A stretch of DNA of 38,632 nt, taken from contig CAJUKB010000013.1 in NCBI GenBank assembly GCA_910587325.1, positions 1-38,632 on the forward strand, in the 5' to 3' direction. The notes under the pieces were generated by a model. It did not search any database. It was not told where the DNA came from and was given only the letters and a program-made list of their open reading frames with translations. The position numbers and the translations under genes were made by a program. Shown here piece by piece: positions 38,588 through 38,632 of this stretch (positions are counted from its first letter, which is position 1; the number at the start of each line of letters is the position of its first letter). The stretch is from an uncultured Bacilli bacterium (GTDB lineage Bacteria > Bacillota_I > Bacilli_A > RF39 > UBA660).

Positions 38588-38632
38588 CTTGCGAAATTAA
38601 ATTAAAGAGAATAATTGTACAAAGAACAAATA

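Noticed and set aside
1..38632. CRISPR arrays, tRNA or rRNA genes
   Set aside because: I saw no regularly spaced direct repeats, no cloverleaf with a CCA-type end and no rRNA-like sequence in the gene-free stretches.

Overview
This is a strongly A+T-rich chromosomal window read with the standard genetic code: many genes end in TGA, often as ATGA overlaps with the next start. T-box leaders on aminoacyl-tRNA synthetase operons, a C-minus type ribosomal protein S4, ytxGH-type genes, a Cse60 homologue, a CotY/CotZ-like coat protein and an SpoVB/YtgP flippase point to a low-GC Firmicute in or near the Bacilli. The compact, AT-rich style suggests an uncultured gut lineage of the Erysipelotrichia/RF39 kind rather than a true mycoplasma. 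The lineage name is inference.

Layout. 1-1490: 3' part of a Bax-inhibitor-1-like membrane gene, then rpsD with its own promoter and a structured leader. 1496-4797 (minus): a redox group with a CrtI-like FAD enzyme, a flavin/2Fe-2S reductase and a ferritin-like diiron protein. 4854-6367: an RNA methyltransferase and a pseudouridine synthase. 6413-8345: a tight operon of a Fic protein, an unknown protein and a transglutaminase-fold protein. 8434-11016: a zinc peptidase and an FAD/Rieske oxidoreductase. 11030-12924: remnants of an IS3-type and an IS1182-type element joined together. 13136-15199: an operon of membrane thioredoxin, CPBP protease and a degenerate metallophosphoesterase. 15250-18307: coat-like and other small proteins, a stand-alone EIIB-like protein, a RodA/FtsW-type SEDS protein, and a 253-bp inverted-repeat element with a broken membrane-peptide ORF.

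18353-20325: T-box(Tyr), dUTPase-like gene and tyrS. 20330-20728 has no recognised gene but holds a 19-bp hairpin and another broken membrane-peptide ORF. 20729-23120: operon of lipoprotein, disordered acidic protein, YtxG-like and YtxH-like proteins. 23183-26960: hybrid histidine kinase, PlsC-like acyltransferase and trmB. 27018-30083: small coiled-coil protein, SpoVB-like flippase, cse60 and a frameshifted kinase-like gene. 30080-33123: T-box(Leu), a membrane protein and leuS with an altered editing motif. 33125-36352: an unknown membrane/coiled-coil protein and a GH31 glycosidase. 36553-38587: an Rpn-type nuclease, a YtqA-type radical SAM protein and a small hypothetical.

Recurring themes: (i) five promoters place an AGGTGA-type ribosome-binding site 5-6 bases after the -10 box, so leaders should be about 12 bases long; (ii) both T-box leaders control an extra gene placed before the synthetase; (iii) several reading frames are broken by one base, three of them in short A-runs; (iv) sporulation-associated genes are scattered singly, two with sigma-K-like promoter matches.
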